A DNA stretch of 64,000 bases, from NCBI RefSeq assembly GCF_000271845.1, contig NZ_JH719394.1:68828-132827 (forward strand), given 5' to 3'. A model generated the notes under the pieces. That model was not told the DNA's origin, searched no databases, and was given only the letters and a program-made list of their open reading frames with translations. The position numbers were made by a program, and so were the translations under genes. This document shows positions 36,115 through 44,950 of this stretch, in pieces (position 1 is the stretch's first letter; each line of letters starts with the position of its first letter). This DNA comes from Rhizobium leguminosarum bv. trifolii WSM2297 (lineage in GTDB: Bacteria; Pseudomonadota; Alphaproteobacteria; Rhizobiales; Rhizobiaceae).

Positions 36115-37046
36115 GCTTTTGCGCCCTTGGCTGGAATGGGATGAATGGTGCCGCCGGTCTCGTCACCGAAATAGACGCCAAAATTGCCGATCGAGCTTTC
36201 CATCGCGAAGCGGTTGACGATATCGGCAGTCGAACTGGTCTTGAAGTTTGCCGCAACCAAGGCGTCAGGTTTTACGAACCTGCCGCCGGCCGGCTCGCCG
36301 TCTCCGGCAACGGCGTGGTAGACAATGTGCTGCTTGCCGTCGCTCTTGCCCTCATAGACCGAATAGAGAAAGCCGATGCTGACCTTCAGCCCGGTGAGCG
36401 ACTCCAGATATGTTTGCAGCGCCTCGGTCGGGTTGCCGTTATGGGCGTCGACGCTTGGCAGGGAGAGCACATCCTCGCCGAGCAGCAGAACTTCGCCGCG
36501 GCGCTCGACGACGGCCGCAAGTTCGATATTGCCTTCGCTTGCCGCCGAAACAGCCTTGCCGGCCAGCGTCGGCGTGAAATAGCCGCCACGCGCATAGCCA
36601 AGACCGTTGCGGCCGCTATTGTCGAAAGCTTGGATGCGCCCCATCAGAATGACGTGGTCGCCAGCCTCGATGACCTCTTCCATGGCGCATTCGAACCAGG
36701 CCGCCACGCTCGAGAAGATCGGGCAGCCGGCCGATCCCTTGGCCCATTCGACCGCCGCAAATCTGTCCTCGACGGGCCGCGCAAAGGTGTTCGACACGTC
36801 TTTCTGGGTTTCCGAAAGCACGTTGATCGCAAAATGCTGCGCGCCGGTCATGATGGCGAAATTTCGCGATGTCTTGGCAAGGCAGACGAGAAGCAAGGGT
36901 GGATTGAGCGACACCGATGTGAAGGAGTTCGCGGTGAAACCGATCGGATTTCCATCCCCGTCGCAGGCGGTGACCACCGTCACGCCGGTCGGAAAAGCGC
37001 CGAATGCATCGCGCAATGCCCTTGGGTCGACAGTCTGCATTGTCAT
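36111..37046 (-). CDS. Flavin reductase fused to a degenerate Nudix-like domain
   Basis: 311 residues, about twice the length of stand-alone RutF/HpaC reductases. Residues 1-165 are a flavin-reductase domain: RDAFGAFPTGVTVVTACDGDG, GFTANSFTSVSLNPPLLLVCLAK, FAINVLSE. Residues from about 175 (IELAAVVERRGEVLLLGEDVLSLPS, then NPTEALQTYLESLTGLKVSIGFLYSVYE) resemble a Nudix fold. The Nudix box REUXEEXGU is replaced by QTYLESLTGL, so hydrolase activity is unlikely. It would supply reduced FMN to the coupled monooxygenase; the C-terminal domain may regulate or bind a nucleotide. Confidence 0.82.
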   Translation of the reverse strand: MTMQTVDPRALRDAFGAFPTGVTVVTACDGDGNPIGFTANSFTSVSLNPPLLLVCLAKTSRNFAIMTGAQHFAINVLSETQKDVSNTFARPVEDRFAAVEWAKGSAGCPIFSSVAAWFECAMEEVIEAGDHVILMGRIQAFDNSGRNGLGYARGGYFTPTLAGKAVSAASEGNIELAAVVERRGEVLLLGEDVLSLPSVDAHNGNPTEALQTYLESLTGLKVSIGFLYSVYEGKSDGKQHIVYHAVAGDGEPAGGRFVKPDALVAANFKTSSTADIVNRFAMESSIGNFGVYFGDETGGTIHPIPAKGAKA

Positions 37047-37906
37047 CGTTCATCCTCCCCGAACGACAGCCACTCAGCGAGCAGCGAATTGACGATATCA
37101 GGCGCGGTCAGGTTCACCATATGACGATGACCCTCCACGATACGGACCACCCCCCGTGGGGCGAGTTCTGCCATTTGCGTCGCCATCAAGGGCGTCGAGT
37201 TCGGGTCATCGGACCCCGTCAGGAACAGCGCCGGACCTTGAACCTCTTTCCAGCGATCGGCATAGGTCTCGTCTCCTCCGGCGAAGGCGGCGTAAGCAAC
37301 AGCATACCCCTGGGGATCGACGAGGTTGAGCCATTTCCGCGTCAATTCACGGGCAACGACGCTGTCCGGATCGTCGCCGAACCAGCGAGCCAGCGGGCCT
37401 TCCTTGTCGACGCCGGTCACCGGAATGGCCGCGGCCCGCGCGAGTACGGCAGCCTTGGCTTCCGGATCGCGCCTGTAGACGCCGTTGAGGTAAGCGACCC
37501 GCCTGATCCGTTCACCGAAGGTCGCCGCCGCCCCTCCCGATACCAGCGCTCCCATGGAGTGGCCGGCAACATTCGCAGTCTCAATCGCCATCTCGTCGAG
37601 AAAGCGCCCGAACCAGGCGACGAACTCTTCTAGGCGGCTGCCCGCCGGCAGCTTTGCGCTCCCGCCATGTCCCGGCATGTCGACGGCGATGACGCGATGG
37701 CCGGCCGACAGAAATGCGAGCTGCGGCGTCCAGGCCTCAAGCCGCATGCCGACGCCATGGATCAAAACCAGCGGCTCGCCGCTGCCGGCCTCGTGATAAG
37801 CCGTTCCGCTTGCCGTCTTCTTTCGGGGCAAGTCACCGGCGGCGCTCTTTGCTGCAGCGGTGCCTGTGGTCGATCCGGCTGTCAGCATCTCAGAGCGCTC
37901 CCTCAA
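37043..37906 (-). CDS. Alpha/beta hydrolase (RutD/MhpC-like)
   Basis: 287 residues. Oxyanion-hole motif LVLIHGVGMRLEAW, nucleophile elbow AGHSMGALVSGG (Ser), acid in LFLTGSDDPNSTP, and His in EGHRHMVNLTAP. The N-terminal about 30 residues are low-complexity and may be over-extended. It overlaps both neighbours by four bases. By position it would hydrolyse the product of the flavin monooxygenase, as RutD does for aminoacrylate-type intermediates. Confidence 0.87.
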   Translation of the reverse strand: MRERSEMLTAGSTTGTAAAKSAAGDLPRKKTASGTAYHEAGSGEPLVLIHGVGMRLEAWTPQLAFLSAGHRVIAVDMPGHGGSAKLPAGSRLEEFVAWFGRFLDEMAIETANVAGHSMGALVSGGAAATFGERIRRVAYLNGVYRRDPEAKAAVLARAAAIPVTGVDKEGPLARWFGDDPDSVVARELTRKWLNLVDPQGYAVAYAAFAGGDETYADRWKEVQGPALFLTGSDDPNSTPLMATQMAELAPRGVVRIVEGHRHMVNLTAPDIVNSLLAEWLSFGEDER

Positions 37907-38505
37907 ACGCCCGCAGGATTGGCGACGTCCTGCCCCAGATCCTTCAGATCCTGGTAGCGGTCGCCGATGCGGTGATGAGGACGCCCGCCGACCGATGCGC
38001 CGAGAGCCACGACGATTTCGTCGGCGGCAGGCGCGTCGGGGATCGACGTCTGGATTGTGAGATAGTGCGAACGGCGACCTTCATCATTTTTGTCCATCAG
38101 CGGGATCATGATCGGCGCATTGGCAGGACCACGCGTATTGCAGAAGGCGAGATAGGACTTGGCGCCGACGGCATGGCGATAAAAATTGCCGAAGCGCAAC
38201 GTGTGGATCAGCGCGGAGGCGTGTTCGATCTCACCGTCCAGGCCGACGACGGCGGCCTTTCCGTAGGCCTCGACAGCCTCGCCGGAACCGACGGCATCGA
38301 TGATCATCTTGGTCAGCAACTCGCCGAGAACCGGAGCGCCCGCATGGATTTCCGGCTTGAGGTCATCGACAAAGCCGCGGCCACCCCAGGGGTTCTTCAC
38401 GACAGCGAAGGCGGTGAACAGCTTCAGCGGCACGGCCGCAGTCTTGCCGCCTTCGATCAGCGTCGTTTCGATCTGCAGTCCCGTCTTGCGAATTTGAATG
38501 GCCAT
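37903..38505 (-). CDS. Amino acid synthesis family protein (DUF1185)
   Basis: 200 residues from ATG 38505 with SD GAGGTG. Family features: RKTGLQIETTLIEGG, TAFAVVKNPWGGRGFVDDLKPEIHAGAPVLGELLTKMI, and LAFCNTRGPANAPIMIPLMDKNDEGRRSHYLTIQTSIPDAPAADEIVVALGAS. The family has no established reaction. First gene of the eleven-gene operon, just downstream of the GntR-type operator. Such proteins recur next to amide/ring-degrading gene sets, so it may process a pathway intermediate (inference). Confidence 0.83.
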   Translation of the reverse strand: MAIQIRKTGLQIETTLIEGGKTAAVPLKLFTAFAVVKNPWGGRGFVDDLKPEIHAGAPVLGELLTKMIIDAVGSGEAVEAYGKAAVVGLDGEIEHASALIHTLRFGNFYRHAVGAKSYLAFCNTRGPANAPIMIPLMDKNDEGRRSHYLTIQTSIPDAPAADEIVVALGASVGGRPHHRIGDRYQDLKDLGQDVANPAGV

Positions 38506-39004
38506 GGAACACCTCATCTCAATTTCGTATTATGGTATACCATAATATATGAGTGTCAAGTTGAGTTCTGCAGCGCCGCAAATTGAGGCCCGATCTCGCA
38601 AATCTTCAGGTTCGGCCCGCTTCAGAACGCCCGGAAGCGCTTGCATTCAGCTTTTTGTCAGGCGGCCGGCGTCGTGGCCGCTACGCGCAGCAACTTTATA
38701 GTCAGCATAGCAAAACTACCCCAGTCCACGTGATACCGCCTTATATATTATTGATTATGGCATACCATCACCTCGAGCAAAGTTGAGTGTCAAGCGTGGA
38801 GTTGCGAATTTCCTCGTTCCGCGGAGCGTGATGGCGAATCCGGGATAGGCATCGACAGCTGTCGATGCGACAGCGCCTTGCCGGCTGTTTCCTGCGGCCG
38901 CAGCGGTCCCGGCCTCATGGATCACTTTGAGCGTTACGCTCTTGCGACAGATTAATGCGGCAGCTCCCTCGCCGACCGCGTCCAATAGAGAAGCGGCTCC
39001 CGCC
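38506..39004. other. Gene-free stretch between operon start and GntR gene
   Basis: 499 bases without a credible gene. It holds the promoter/operator at 38528-38559 and a second imperfect operator, TATGGCATACCATC (38756-38769), itself 15 bases from a second GAGTGTCAAG copy (38785-38794; the first is 38551-38560) that supplies another TTGACA on the minus strand. The duplicated promoter-operator module suggests a second start or a decayed copy. Otherwise nothing seen. Confidence 0.55.
38528..38559 (-). promoter_or_regulatory. Promoter with GntR-type operator for the eleven-gene operon
   Basis: A perfect 20-base palindrome, TATTATGGTATACCATAATA, spans 38528-38547. On the minus strand a consensus -35 TTGACA (38559-38554) lies just upstream, so the operator covers the spacer/-10 region, a classic repression geometry. 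The core TGGTATACCA matches FadR-subfamily GntR sites. The start codon is 23 bases downstream of the palindrome. Confidence 0.7.
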
Positions 39005-39700
39005 CTATTCGGCAGGCGTCTGGGCGGACAGCACCGCTTCGGCAATTGCGCCCGCCGCCGCGACATGATCCATCGCCGCCCGCTGAGCCCCCTCGCCGTC
39101 GCCACGGCGGATGGCGTCGACGATCTTCGACATCTGCAATGGCCCTTCGATGCCGCGCCCTTCCGTCTTGATCGTCATCGAGCGCAGGTGGTTGATGCGC
39201 ACAGTGAGGAGATTGACGACGCCCCAGGCAACATGTCTGTCGACCATGGTGAACAGCGTTTGATAGAAGGAAGAGGTATTGGCAAGCACACCCGCCATAT
39301 CGCTGTCGCGATAACTGTTGCGGATTGCCGTCAAAGATTCCTCCAGTGCTGCGACGATCTCGGGGCTGCCGCGTTCCGCACACAGCCGCGCCGCCATGCC
39401 TTCGAGCGCACCACGAATCTCATAGATCTGTTTGGCTTCGTCTCTATCCAGCAGAGCGACGATCGGTCCCTTGTTCGGCAGATTGGCGACAAGCCCTTCC
39501 GATTCCAGATGCCTTAGAACCTCGCGCACGACCGTTCGGCTGACACCGAGCTGGGCGCAGAGGTCACGCTCGACAAGCCGGTCTCCAGGACGGAAGTATC
39601 CGTTGACGATCGCCTCCCGGACCTTGTCGAGCGCCAGTTCCCGCAATGTCTTCGCAGGACGCTCTACCCTGATTGCTGCTTCCTTCAGAGCACCGCTCAT
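39005..39700 (-). CDS. GntR-family transcriptional regulator (FadR/FCD subfamily)
   Basis: 231 residues. Winged helix KTLRELALDKVREAIVNGYFRPGDRLVERDLCAQLGVSRTVVREVLRHLESEGLV (about 16-70), then an all-helical FCD effector domain with IYEIRGALEGMAARL and conserved His/Asn metal-site region (TSSFYQTLF, NHLRSMTI). It lies upstream of the catabolic operon on the same strand. TATGG-type sites occur both before its own gene and before the operon, so it is probably an autoregulated repressor released by a carboxylate pathway compound. Confidence 0.88.
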   Translation of the reverse strand: MSGALKEAAIRVERPAKTLRELALDKVREAIVNGYFRPGDRLVERDLCAQLGVSRTVVREVLRHLESEGLVANLPNKGPIVALLDRDEAKQIYEIRGALEGMAARLCAERGSPEIVAALEESLTAIRNSYRDSDMAGVLANTSSFYQTLFTMVDRHVAWGVVNLLTVRINHLRSMTIKTEGRGIEGPLQMSKIVDAIRRGDGEGAQRAAMDHVAAAGAIAEAVLSAQTPAE

Positions 39701-39770
39701 GCTGTACCTCAGTGTTGGATTGACTTCGCAGGCTCAACTTCCGCTGCGGCATCCGATTCAGGAATCGTAT

Positions 39771-39784
39771 TATGGCCTACCAAA
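39771..39784 (-). promoter_or_regulatory. Third GntR-type operator, upstream of the regulator gene
   Basis: TATGGCCTACCAAA at 39771-39784, preceded by TCGTAT exactly as at the operon operator (TCGTATTATGG in both). It lies about 70 bases upstream of the GntR start, supporting autoregulation. The second half-site is imperfect. Confidence 0.5.
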
Positions 39785-39845
39785 TACTGTAGCTGTCGGC
39801 GGCCAGCAATTCAAGCAGTACCGTGCCGAGCCGGAGATTGTCAGA

Positions 39846-41249
39846 CTAGGCGTCGCGAATTGCCCCGCCGACGATCTCTTCGGCCACGGCCTTTGCCTGC
39901 AGCCGAATATCTGGGACGGCGGTGATCTCCCAGAATTGTCCTGCCGTCAAGGCGCCGACGGCAAACAGCCGGGCGGGTGATATCCGCGACGGGGCGGTTA
40001 CCTCGGAAGCCGCATCTACCTGGATCCCGAGGCCGAGAGGATCGGGGGCAATCAGCTGAAACCGGCTCATTTCCTTCAAAAGCGGCGAATGGTTGATCCC
40101 GGCGCGCTCCATTCCCGTGCAGTTGACCAGCCAGTCCGCCCTGATCTCGGCGATCTCGCGCTTCGCCCTGACCCTGTAGCCGGCAACGAGCCTGTCCTCC
40201 GAGCCCCCGAGCGATTTCAGGAAGCCGGCGTGAAAGCGAACGGTTCCGTCCGAGACCAGCTTCTCGAATCCGGCGAACACGTCGGGCGCGACCCGGTGAC
40301 GGTGAATGTTCCACCAGGGAAGTGCATGCCGCAGGAAACGTGCCCGCTCCTCGCTCGAAAGCCGTTGCCAGAGCGCCTGTGTGACCGGCCGCAGTCCGTC
40401 CATCACCGCCCGCCAATCGGCGATCGCCCTGCTCTTTGCCCGCAAGGTCTTCAATATGCCGCTGATCGTATCCGGAAGGGTCTGAACATCGATCGGCATG
40501 GCCGCCGGCGGCTTCTCCGCATGTCCGAGCGGCGCCAAGCCGCGCCGCGAAAGCACGTCGATCCTGCCTTTATGGCCATGAGCGCGAAGTGCCAGAACCT
40601 GGTCGATCATCGTCAGGCCGGAGCCCAGGATGCAGACCGCATCGGACGGTGCGACGCGCCTCAGCCACGAGAGCCGCCACGGGTTCTCGATGATCCGCGA
40701 TCGCAGGGATGACGGGACGCCGGCCGGAACGACAGGAAGGTTCGCGTTTCCGACGCCAAGGCACAGCACCACATGCTTCCCGGCAATCTCGTCGCCGTTG
40801 CCGAGATGGAAGGCGAGCGTACTCGTGTAACGCTCCACGCATCCCGCCGCCTTGGCCTTGATGAAATCGACCCGGCAACGGCCGTCCCGCTTCCGAAGCA
40901 GCCGGGCAAGCGTATCCCTGACGTAAAGACCGTAATCGCTGCGCGAGGCGAAATCGCCTGCCTGCAGTTGGCGTCCATGGCTTTTCAGCCAGTCGACAAA
41001 ATCGTCCGGATGATGGGGCAGCAGGCTCATGCGGCCTGCGGGAACGTTGAGGCGATGGAGATAGAGCTCGGTGCGATATGCCGTGCCGCGCCCGAAACCG
41101 GGATCGTCGCCAACGATGGCAACCGTCGCCGAAGCGGGAAGCTGCTCGATGAGATTGCAGGTCACAGCTATCGCTGAAAAACCGGAACCGACCACGATCA
41201 CATCATATATCAACGCATTCTCCCTGAAGCTCACAACGGATCGAGACAT
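39846..41249 (-). CDS. FAD-NAD(P)-binding protein (HpyO/NAD_binding_9 type)
   Basis: 467 residues from MSRSVVSFRENALIYDV; no start has a strong SD, so the N-terminus is uncertain. The Rossmann motif DVIVVGSGFSAIAVTCNLIEQL is followed by DDPGFGRGTAYRTELYLHRLNVPAGRMSLLPHHPDDFVDWL, the signature of this flavoprotein family. A second nucleotide-binding site is CILGSGLTMIDQVLALRAHG. Members include FAD-dependent urate hydroxylase; the substrate here is unknown. It is divergent from tauABC. Confidence 0.8.
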   Translation of the reverse strand: MSRSVVSFRENALIYDVIVVGSGFSAIAVTCNLIEQLPASATVAIVGDDPGFGRGTAYRTELYLHRLNVPAGRMSLLPHHPDDFVDWLKSHGRQLQAGDFASRSDYGLYVRDTLARLLRKRDGRCRVDFIKAKAAGCVERYTSTLAFHLGNGDEIAGKHVVLCLGVGNANLPVVPAGVPSSLRSRIIENPWRLSWLRRVAPSDAVCILGSGLTMIDQVLALRAHGHKGRIDVLSRRGLAPLGHAEKPPAAMPIDVQTLPDTISGILKTLRAKSRAIADWRAVMDGLRPVTQALWQRLSSEERARFLRHALPWWNIHRHRVAPDVFAGFEKLVSDGTVRFHAGFLKSLGGSEDRLVAGYRVRAKREIAEIRADWLVNCTGMERAGINHSPLLKEMSRFQLIAPDPLGLGIQVDAASEVTAPSRISPARLFAVGALTAGQFWEITAVPDIRLQAKAVAEEIVGGAIRDA

Positions 41250-41423
41250 TCCGTCATTCAAGCCCCGACATCGCTCGGATCGCCCAAGCGGCAGAATCAC
41301 GAAAACAATTGTCTCTATAGCCTATAAATATAGTTTGTTATTTCTCCCGCTAGCCCCTTTTCAACCATTAGGCTTTTGAGGGTGAGATCAAGGGCCATGT
41401 GGCCCTGAACTAAGGGGCTCAAG

Positions 41424-42437
41424 ATGAAATTCAGAAATTTGGTCGCCGCGATTGCTGTCAGCATCGGCACTCTGGCAACGGCTGTTGTCGCTGAAGCAGC
41501 GGATAAGAAAGTCGTCGTCGGCTATCAAACCGATGCCTTGCCGTCTTCCGTGGCAATCGCCAACGGCGAATTCGCCAAGGGCACGGGATACGACATCGAC
41601 TTCCGCAGGTTCAATTCCGGCGCCGAGATCTTTGCGGCGATTGCCTCCGGCGACGTCCAGGTCGGCTATGTTGGCTCCAGCCCGTTTGCGGCCGCGGTTT
41701 CGCGCGGGCTCGAGGTCAAGGCCTTCTACCTCGCCTCCATCTCCGGCATCGACGAGGCCCTCGTCATCCGCAACGGGTCCGGTATCGAAAGCCTGAATGA
41801 TCTGAAGGGCAAGAAGCTCGCCGCCGCGCCTGTTTCCACCGACCATTATCAGCTGCTGGCGCTGATCAAGTCGCTCGGCCTGACCGAGAAAGACGTGCAG
41901 GTCTTCGCAATCCCTCAGCCCGAGATCGTCGCGAGCTATAATCGCGGCGATATCGATGGCGGTTTCGTCTGGGATCCGGCTCTGACCGCACTCAAGAAGA
42001 ACGGAAAGGTTCTGGTGACCTCCAAAGACGTAGCCGACAAGGGTGCGCCGACCTTCTCCGCCTGGGTTGCGACCTCGAAGTTTGCCGCCGACAACCCGGC
42101 ATTCCTGAAGGGCTTCGCCTCGGTCATCAACAAATACTACGCGTCCTTCGCATCGGACAAAGGCGCCTGGGGTCCCGACAGCGACAACGCCAAGTCCCTC
42201 GCCAAGCTTCTCGGCGGAACGCCCGAACAGCAGGCCTCGGCCCTGAAGAACCTGACGCTGCTGACCCCCGAGATCCAGGCATCGGACGCCTGGCTCGGCG
42301 GCGGCGAAAAGTCTGGTGCCGGCAAGATCCTCAAGGACACCGCATCGTTCCTGAAGGGACAGGGCAAGGTGTCCGATGTGCTGGAAAATTACGGCGCCTT
42401 CGTCACCGCAGACGCGCTCTCCGGCGTCAGCAACTAG
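41424..42437 (+). CDS. tauA: Taurine ABC transporter substrate-binding protein
   Basis: 337 residues with a signal peptide (LVAAIAVSIGTLATAVVAEA) and mature start KKVVVGYQTDALPSSVAIANGEFAKGTGYDI. FNSGAEIFAAIASGDVQVGYVGSSPFAAAVSRGLEVKAFYLASIS and NRGDIDGGFVWDPALTAL match TauA of the nitrate/sulfonate/taurine family. Together with the TauB/TauC-like genes it forms a periplasmic sulfonate importer. No tauD or Xsc gene is next to it, so the downstream use of the sulfonate lies elsewhere. Confidence 0.88.
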   Translation: MKFRNLVAAIAVSIGTLATAVVAEAADKKVVVGYQTDALPSSVAIANGEFAKGTGYDIDFRRFNSGAEIFAAIASGDVQVGYVGSSPFAAAVSRGLEVKAFYLASISGIDEALVIRNGSGIESLNDLKGKKLAAAPVSTDHYQLLALIKSLGLTEKDVQVFAIPQPEIVASYNRGDIDGGFVWDPALTALKKNGKVLVTSKDVADKGAPTFSAWVATSKFAADNPAFLKGFASVINKYYASFASDKGAWGPDSDNAKSLAKLLGGTPEQQASALKNLTLLTPEIQASDAWLGGGEKSGAGKILKDTASFLKGQGKVSDVLENYGAFVTADALSGVSN

Positions 42438-42447
42438 ATCCTCCCTA

Positions 42448-42474
42448 ACGCCGGCGCGATCGTCGCGCCGGCGT
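42448..42474 (+). promoter_or_regulatory. Intercistronic stem-loop after tauA
   Basis: ACGCCGGCGCGA (42448-42459), loop TCG, and TCGCGCCGGCGT (42463-42474) form a perfect 12-bp GC-rich stem, the strongest of the binding-protein hairpins here. No T-run follows, so it is more likely an mRNA-protecting structure than a full terminator. Confidence 0.7.
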
Positions 42475-42493
42475 CGAACTTGCGAGCAACACC

Positions 42494-43282
42494 ATGCTTA
42501 AAGTCGACCACGCCAGCGTTTTCTTTGCAGCCCGCGACGGGCGGACCGTTCACGCGCTCGATCGCGTTTCCTTCGATATCCCCGAAAGGGGCTTCGTCGT
42601 CGCGCTCGGAGCCTCGGGATGCGGCAAATCAACCCTTCTTAACGCGATCGCCGGCTTCCTTCCGCTTTCCGAAGGCCGGATCACGCTCGATGGCCGCGCG
42701 GTCGAACGGCCGGGCGCCGATCGTGGTGTCATCTTTCAGAAAGACTCGCTGCTGCCTTGGAAATCCGTGGTCGACAATGTTGCCCTCGGTTTGAAATTCG
42801 CCGGCGTCAACCGGAAGGAGCGCCAAGCCCGCGCCCTTGAACTGCTCCGGCTCGTCGGCCTCGACGAATTCGCCCGTGCTTTTCCCTATGAGCTGTCGGG
42901 CGGCATGCGCCAGCGGGTCGGCATCGCCCGAGCGCTCGCCACAAATCCCGACATCCTGCTGATGGACGAGCCTTTCGGCGCGCTTGACAGCCTGACCCGC
43001 GAGCAGATGCAGGAACTGCTGGTTTCCATCTGGGACAAGACGGCGAAGAAAGTCTTCTTCATCACCCATTCGATCGAAGAGGCCTTGTTTCTGGGCACGC
43101 AGGTTCTGGTCATGTCGCCGCGGCCAGGGCGCGTCGTTGCGCGCTTCGATCTCGATTTCATCCGCCGCTTCGCCGAAACCGGCGATGCCCGATCGATCAA
43201 GGCGTCGCCGCAATTTGCCGAGCTGCGCGAGGAGATTCGCACCATTCTCCACAGCAGCGAAGACTTGAGGAGTGCGGCATGA
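42494..43282 (+). CDS. tauB: Taurine ABC transporter ATP-binding protein
   Basis: 262 residues: Walker [11 protein letters not shown]-loop [17 protein letters not shown] (the LLPW form typical of TauB/SsuB), signature LSGGMRQR, Walker B ILLMDEP and H-loop [12 protein letters not shown]. It overlaps the permease start by four bases. Energises sulfonate import. Confidence 0.9.
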   Translation: MLKVDHASVFFAARDGRTVHALDRVSFDIPERGFVVALGASGCGKSTLLNAIAGFLPLSEGRITLDGRAVERPGADRGVIFQKDSLLPWKSVVDNVALGLKFAGVNRKERQARALELLRLVGLDEFARAFPYELSGGMRQRVGIARALATNPDILLMDEPFGALDSLTREQMQELLVSIWDKTAKKVFFITHSIEEALFLGTQVLVMSPRPGRVVARFDLDFIRRFAETGDARSIKASPQFAELREEIRTILHSSEDLRSAA

Positions 43283-44133
43283 GCGATATCGTCGAGGCCC
43301 CGCCGATTGCAGCGCACAGAGCGGAACGCCAGGTCAAGCTGGTGAAAATGGCAAGCTTCGGCGCCGGCGAGAGGTCGACGGTGGCAATCAGCGTTGCCAC
43401 TGCCCTTGCGATACTGTTGCTATGGTGGTTTGTTTCCGCCCTCGGCGTCGTTCCACACCTGTTTCTACCGCGTCCGGACGAGGTGCTGACGCAGGTCGGG
43501 GCCATCTATCGTGACGGTTATGCCGGAGCGTCGCTATCCGAGCATATTTTTGCGAGCTTGTTCCGCATCGTCGTCGCAGCCCTCATCGCCGTCTCAGCCG
43601 GCATTCCGCTCGGATTGCTCATGGGCCTTAATCGCTGGGCGAAAGGGGTGCTCGACGCGCCGATCGAGTTCTACTGGCCCCTTCCGCCCCTCTCCTATCT
43701 ACCGCTGATGATCATCTGGCTCGGCATCGGCGAAACGTCGAAGATTACGCTGCTGGTGCTGGCGATGTTCGCGCCGATCTGCCTTTCTGCCCAGGCGGGC
43801 GTTCGTTCGCTGCCGATCGAGCGCGTCAATGCCGCCCGTTCGCTGGGCGCGAGCCGGCTGCGGCTGTTCATCGATATCGTCTTGCCGTCCGCCCTGCCCG
43901 AGATTCTCACCGGTATCCGGATTGCGCTTGGCGTCGGCTGGGGCACGCTGGTCGCGGCCGAATTGATCGCTTCCACGCGCGGGATCGGTTTCATGATCAT
44001 GTCGGCGTCGCAGTTCCTAGCAACCGACGTCGTCTTCGTGGGCATCGGCATCATCGCGATCTGCGCCTTCGCCTTCTCGGCCGCCATCCGTTTTCTGGAG
44101 GCGTTCCTCGTGCCCTGGAAAGGCAAGCTCTGA
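43279..44133 (+). CDS. tauC: Taurine ABC transporter permease
   Basis: 284 residues with six helices, first [37 protein letters not shown] and the EAA-like [51 protein letters not shown] are SsuC/TauC signatures. Last gene of tauABC; converges on a ChaC-like gene 13 bases away. Confidence 0.9.
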   Translation: MSDIVEAPPIAAHRAERQVKLVKMASFGAGERSTVAISVATALAILLLWWFVSALGVVPHLFLPRPDEVLTQVGAIYRDGYAGASLSEHIFASLFRIVVAALIAVSAGIPLGLLMGLNRWAKGVLDAPIEFYWPLPPLSYLPLMIIWLGIGETSKITLLVLAMFAPICLSAQAGVRSLPIERVNAARSLGASRLRLFIDIVLPSALPEILTGIRIALGVGWGTLVAAELIASTRGIGFMIMSASQFLATDVVFVGIGIIAICAFAFSAAIRFLEAFLVPWKGKL

Positions 44134-44146
44134 CCGCGGATGCGGC

Positions 44147-44863
44147 TTAACGGCTTTCCATCACCCCGTTCAGGCCATGTATGGCCAGGAGCTCGTCTGC
44201 GACGAGCTCCTGAAGCCGCCACAAATTGCGATCTCGAATGCCATGTTCTTCCAGATGCTTCACCGTCAGATAGAGATATTCGGCGCAGGAGCCCATGTGC
44301 CCACATGCCCTCGCAAGCACGCGCGCCACCGTCTCCAACGGCAGTTTGCGAGATACGCGCTCTCCCCTCGGGCCGGCCCAAAAGACCAGAGCACGCACGC
44401 ACCCGTTTGCGGTCTCAACAGGAATCCAGCGAACCGTCGCCGCATCTTCGATCGTGCCGACCTCACGGCGGATCAACCGCCGAATCTGGCCAAGGCGATC
44501 GTCGTCGGCAAGCCTGAAGAGAATGCCGTTGCAACGTCCGCCTCGGTCAAGAGCCATCATGAGGCCGGGCTGGATCCGCGTTCCCCGCCAGCGGGTCATC
44601 TTCAGGCAGAAGGACCGGTGCCACCCTCTTGCTGCGCCCCGCTGCGAACCGACGGCATCGAAGTCCGGCTTCCATATCAATGATCCATAGGCGAAAACCC
44701 AAAGCGGCGCGCCGTCGGATTCATCGAGGAGCCGCCTGGCCAATATCTCCAGCTCCGTCTCGGTAAGTGGTGTCCGGTGCGGCTCGGGGCCGGGGTCGAG
44801 CTCCGGGCGAAGGCTGAGCGAGACCAGTTCGTCCGTGAGAGCCATCCTTGTTGCGCCGAACAT
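44147..44863 (-). CDS. ChaC-like gamma-glutamylcyclotransferase
   Basis: 238 residues from ATG 44863 (GGGG upstream); GTG 44917 and ATG 44845 are alternatives. The substrate loop PLWVFAYGSLIWKPDF and RGWHRSFCLKMTRWRGTRIQPGLMMALD define ChaC proteins, which release 5-oxoproline and Cys-Gly from glutathione. A role in recycling glutathione-bound sulfur would fit the surrounding sulfur-type cluster. An inverted repeat CGTGA-N6-TCACG (44903-44918) precedes it. Confidence 0.85.
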   Translation of the reverse strand: MFGATRMALTDELVSLSLRPELDPGPEPHRTPLTETELEILARRLLDESDGAPLWVFAYGSLIWKPDFDAVGSQRGAARGWHRSFCLKMTRWRGTRIQPGLMMALDRGGRCNGILFRLADDDRLGQIRRLIRREVGTIEDAATVRWIPVETANGCVRALVFWAGPRGERVSRKLPLETVARVLARACGHMGSCAEYLYLTVKHLEEHGIRDRNLWRLQELVADELLAIHGLNGVMESR

Positions 44864-44950
44864 CCGAACCCCGCTTCGCCGGATCGTCACCTGCTTATGC
44901 TCCGTGATATCAGTCACGTTTCAGTACACCGTCAATCTGGCCGCATCGGC

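Noticed and set aside
38755..39105. 116-codon minus-strand frame overlapping the GntR gene end
   Set aside because: Overlaps the GntR coding region in another frame; the non-overlapping part has no recognised motif and contains an operator-like site.
41309..41332. Third copy of the TTGTCTA-N9-TAGATTAA motif before tauA
   Set aside because: Only the left arm fits (TTGTCTC); the right arm is TAAATATA. An alternative CTATA-N9-TATAG dyad at 41315-41333 is present, but its half-site spacing differs, so it is not claimed as the same site.
41424..44133. The sulfonate transporter as an ssuABC system
   Set aside because: The LLPW Q-loop and TauA-like N-terminus fit taurine transporters better, and no SsuD lies in the operon; but the distinction is not absolute.
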